Assembly: GCA_030828505.1 (NCBI GenBank)
Contig: JAURCJ010000002.1
Location: 1-64,000 of the forward strand
Direction of reading: 5' to 3'
From: Alphaproteobacteria bacterium
GTDB taxonomy: Bacteria; Pseudomonadota; Alphaproteobacteria; TMED109
Length of the DNA: 64,000 nt
In this document: one piece after another, positions 61,888 to 64,000 of the stretch
How positions within the stretch are numbered: the stretch's first letter is position 1
Layout: every line of letters starts with the position of its first letter
The notes under the pieces: model-generated
Databases searched by the model: none
What the model was told of the DNA's origin: nothing
What the model saw: the letters and a program-made list of their open reading frames with translations, nothing else
Made by a program: the position numbers and the translations under genes

Positions 61888-63210
61888 TTAATTATATTCA
61901 AAGCTTGGTTCGGAATAAACTATTCTTCCATCAACAACAGTACATAATATTCTTCCTTTTACATTATACTCATCAAAAAGTGAATTTTTAGATTTGCTGT
62001 TCATATTTTCTAAAATTAACTGGTATGGTGTATTTATATCAATTAATGTTAAATCTGCCGGAGCATTTATTTTAATTTTACCAGTATTTAAATTTAAGAG
62101 TTTTGCAGGCTCATAAGTAAGTTTGTCAATTAAATTTATAAGCTTCATCTTACCATTAGTATGCAAATCAAGAGATATAGGGAATAAAGTCTCAAAACCT
62201 ATTATACCAAACTCTGCTTGTTCAAAAGGTAACCTTTTACTATCTTGGTCTTGTGGAGTATGATGGCTTGATATTATATCAATTTTATCTTCTACTAGTG
62301 CCTTATATATTGCTTCTTTATCTTCATACTCTCTTAATGGAGGAAAAACTTTTGCAAATGTTTTCCATTCGTCAACAGCAGTTTCATCTAAACTGAAATA
62401 ATGTGGTGCGGTAGAGCAAGTTACATTTAATCCTTTATTTTTCGCATTTAAGATTGCAATAATTGCATCATTTGTAGTTATATTAATAAAATGTAATTTT
62501 CCACCTGTACTCTCTAATAGCCTGAGATCTCTTTCTATTTGAATAATTTCTGCAACTTTAGGTATTCCTGGTAATCCTAATCTATTAGCTAAAGCACCTC
62601 CATTCATTACCCCATTTTTAGAAAGATCTGGGTCTTGGGGGGATATCATAATTGTTGCATCAAAATTTTTAGCATAAGTTAGAGCTTGTTTCATTACTTT
62701 AGTATTGCTTATCACTTTATTAGCTTCTGAAAATAATATTGCTCCTGCTTCCAATAATAAACCCATTTCAGTAAGTTGTGTTCCTTCTAAATTTTTTGTA
62801 ATAGCAGCTGAAGGATATATTTTTACTCCATTTGTTTCTTTAGCTCTTTTTTCTATATATTGAATGATAGGTATTTGGTCTATTACAGGATCTGTATTAG
62901 GCATACAAACAATACTGGTAATTCCAGAAGCTAAAGCTGCATCCGAAGCAGTATTTATGTTTTCCTTAAATTCTTCGCCTGGTTCCCCTATATTTGCACC
63001 TAAATCTATAAACCCTGGGCATAGAATATGCCTTTCACAATCAATTATTTGAGCATCATCAGGTATGTGATTTTTTAATAAATTTACTCCAAAGTCTTTT
63101 ATAACTCTATCTTCAATTATTAAATCTCCTAAATTGTCAAAACCTGAGCAAGGGTCTATTATTCTTGCATTTTTAAAAACTAATTTGCTATTATTTTTTG
63201 CTTTTATCAT
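61888..63210 (-). CDS. Dihydroorotase-like protein without metal ligands (pseudo-PyrC / PyrX)
   Basis: A 440-residue amidohydrolase-fold protein beside pyr[16 protein letters not shown] (67-80) replaces the standard HxH plus Arg motif (HVHLREPG) by Gly71, Asn73 and Gly75. The later metal/substrate histidines are also gone: Ser190 in ISPQD, Asn243 in HFINITT and His316 in ISSHHTPQ where Asp is expected. [11 protein letters not shown] and [11 protein letters not shown] show the family clearly. Such PyrX proteins form a stabilising complex with aspartate carbamoyltransferase and are not active. Its start overlaps the pyrB stop (ATGA). A true PyrC must lie elsewhere. Confidence 0.9.
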   Translation of the reverse strand: MIKAKNNSKLVFKNARIIDPCSGFDNLGDLIIEDRVIKDFGVNLLKNHIPDDAQIIDCERHILCPGFIDLGANIGEPGEEFKENINTASDAALASGITSIVCMPNTDPVIDQIPIIQYIEKRAKETNGVKIYPSAAITKNLEGTQLTEMGLLLEAGAILFSEANKVISNTKVMKQALTYAKNFDATIMISPQDPDLSKNGVMNGGALANRLGLPGIPKVAEIIQIERDLRLLESTGGKLHFINITTNDAIIAILNAKNKGLNVTCSTAPHYFSLDETAVDEWKTFAKVFPPLREYEDKEAIYKALVEDKIDIISSHHTPQDQDSKRLPFEQAEFGIIGFETLFPISLDLHTNGKMKLINLIDKLTYEPAKLLNLNTGKIKINAPADLTLIDINTPYQLILENMNSKSKNSLFDEYNVKGRILCTVVDGRIVYSEPSFEYN

Positions 63211-64000
63211 TTTTTGAACTCTAAATTATGAATGAGATGCTCTATAACTGACATTCTTATAGCAACACCAAGTTCAACTTGTTCAAGGATAAGAGTTCTA
63301 TTTATATCATCTGCAAGTTCACTATCTATTTCCACACCTCTGTTTATTGGACCAGGGTGCATAACTAAGGCGTCACTTTTTGCAAAACTAAGTTTTTCTC
63401 GATCTAAACCATAAAATTTAAAATATTCTTTTGCTGACGGAATATAAGACCCTTGCATTCTTTCCCTTTGTAATCTAAGTATCATTACTATATCTACATC
63501 ATTTAACCCTTCTTTAAAGTTAGAAAATGTATTTGCTCCATAGTAAGATAATCCTTCTGCCATAAGAGTAGAAGGAGCAATTAAATTAACTTTTGCTCCC
63601 ATGGTTATAAGTAATTTTATATTTGATCTCGCAACTCTACTATGGGCAATGTCTCCACAAATAGCTATTTTTAAACCTTTAATTTGTTTTTTTCTACGTC
63701 GGATAGCTAAGGCATCTAATAATGCTTGAGTTGGATGTTCGTGCTGTCCATCACCAGCATTGATTACTCCACAATTTACTTTATTAGCAAGTAAGTGGGG
63801 TGTGCCACTTAAAGAGTGTCTGATAACAAGTATATCAGGTTGCATAGCATTTAAAGTCATTGCAGTATCAAGTAAACTTTCTCCTTTCCTAATTGAAGAT
63901 GTCTCAATTTGCATATTGATAACATCAATTCCTAGTCGTTTTGCGGCTAATTCAAAAGATGTTTTAGTTCTAGTAGAATCTTCAAAAAATAAATTTACAA
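63207..64000 (-). CDS. pyrB: Aspartate carbamoyltransferase catalytic chain, N-terminus cut off
   Basis: ATCase makes carbamoyl-aspartate, the first committed step of pyrimidine synthesis. The gene runs off the right edge; reading the minus strand from 64000 gives [18 protein letters not shown], the carbamoyl-phosphate loop, before the internal Met at 63914. [41 protein letters not shown] and [13 protein letters not shown] are all present, so the visible part (about 264 residues) is intact. The FFED variant of FFEP/FFEN is slightly unusual. It is coupled to the pseudo-dihydroorotase gene, which probably stabilises it. Confidence 0.95.
   Translation of the reverse strand, partial: VNLFFEDSTRTKTSFELAAKRLGIDVINMQIETSSIRKGESLLDTAMTLNAMQPDILVIRHSLSGTPHLLANKVNCGVINAGDGQHEHPTQALLDALAIRRRKKQIKGLKIAICGDIAHSRVARSNIKLLITMGAKVNLIAPSTLMAEGLSYYGANTFSNFKEGLNDVDIVMILRLQRERMQGSYIPSAKEYFKFYGLDREKLSFAKSDALVMHPGPINRGVEIDSELADDINRTLILEQVELGVAIRMSVIEHLIHNLEFKK

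Noticed and set aside
1-64000. Mobile elements, prophage, CRISPR, toxin-antitoxin or defence genes
   Set aside because: No transposase, integrase, repeat array or defence-type motif was seen; base composition looks uniform and the gene orders are mostly those of conserved core chromosome.

Overview
This window reads as a chromosomal segment of a streamlined, low-GC (roughly 30% by eye), probably marine alphaproteobacterium. The lineage call rests on a 5-aminolevulinate synthase (C4 haem route), an EipB-like DUF1849 protein, a ubiquinol-cytochrome c chaperone protein, and several alphaproteobacterial gene orders: rpiB-glyA-nrdR-ribD-ribE-ribB-ribH-nusB-thiL-hppA, bamE/CBP3/DUF177/rpmF/plsX/ihfA/merR/tRNA-Pro, rplM-rpsI-argC, aminotransferase-hom-glpX-recJ, and pyrB-pyrC-plsY-topA-rpmG. 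AEGEAN-169/HIMB59-like or SAR11-like lineages would fit, but the sequence alone does not settle which.

Layout. 1-1054: C-terminal part of an ArnT-like membrane glycosyltransferase, cut by the window edge. 1147-5445: acyl-CoA dehydrogenase plus APH-type kinase (resembling LvaC/LvaA and ACAD10/11), an FMN alpha-hydroxy-acid oxidase and an HSD10-type SDR. 5464-7353: nadK and moaA. 7470-11866: split ThDP decarboxylase (ComD/ComE-like), acyl-CoA dehydrogenase, CaiB CoA-transferase and HTD2-type hydratase, all on the + strand. 11863-18800 (minus): 594-aa acyl-CoA dehydrogenase, FAD-linked oxidase, TsaC/Sua5, aminotransferase, UxaA-family dehydratase. 18932-21532 (plus): FAH-family hydrolase, 2-hydroxyacid dehydrogenase and SDR, which with UxaA look like a sugar-acid route. 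21525-25110: LigE-like GST, hemA, AGCS symporter. 25172-34442: one-carbon, riboflavin, nusB, thiL and proton pyrophosphatase genes. 34495-38142: envelope/ribosome/lipid conserved block and tRNA-Pro. 38164-42208: monooxygenase, metY, CoA-binding protein, crotonase-like gene, rplM-rpsI. 42294-55437: argC, a lipoprotein, aminotransferase, hom, glpX, recJ, galU-ugd-pgm, clpS-clpA. 55434-64000: acetyltransferase, ridA, eipB-like gene, HAD, rpmG, topA, plsY, pseudo-dihydroorotase and pyrB (cut by the right edge).

Coding density is extreme. No gene-free stretch exceeds 186 bases (41073-41258). Neighbouring genes often share stop/start bases, and six of seven convergent pairs overlap or leave one base. 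Only two convincing intrinsic terminators are visible. No mobile elements, CRISPR arrays, phage genes or long repeats were seen.

The most interesting material is in the first 22 kb: two or three compact acyl-CoA/sugar-acid catabolic modules without local regulators or transporters. Also notable are enzymes whose catalytic residues have changed: the dihydroorotase homologue without metal ligands, RibB with a dead RibA half, a crotonase without either glutamate, and an acyl-CoA dehydrogenase with a shifted base. Genes usually present in these conserved orders (fabH, dprA, rnr) are absent here.
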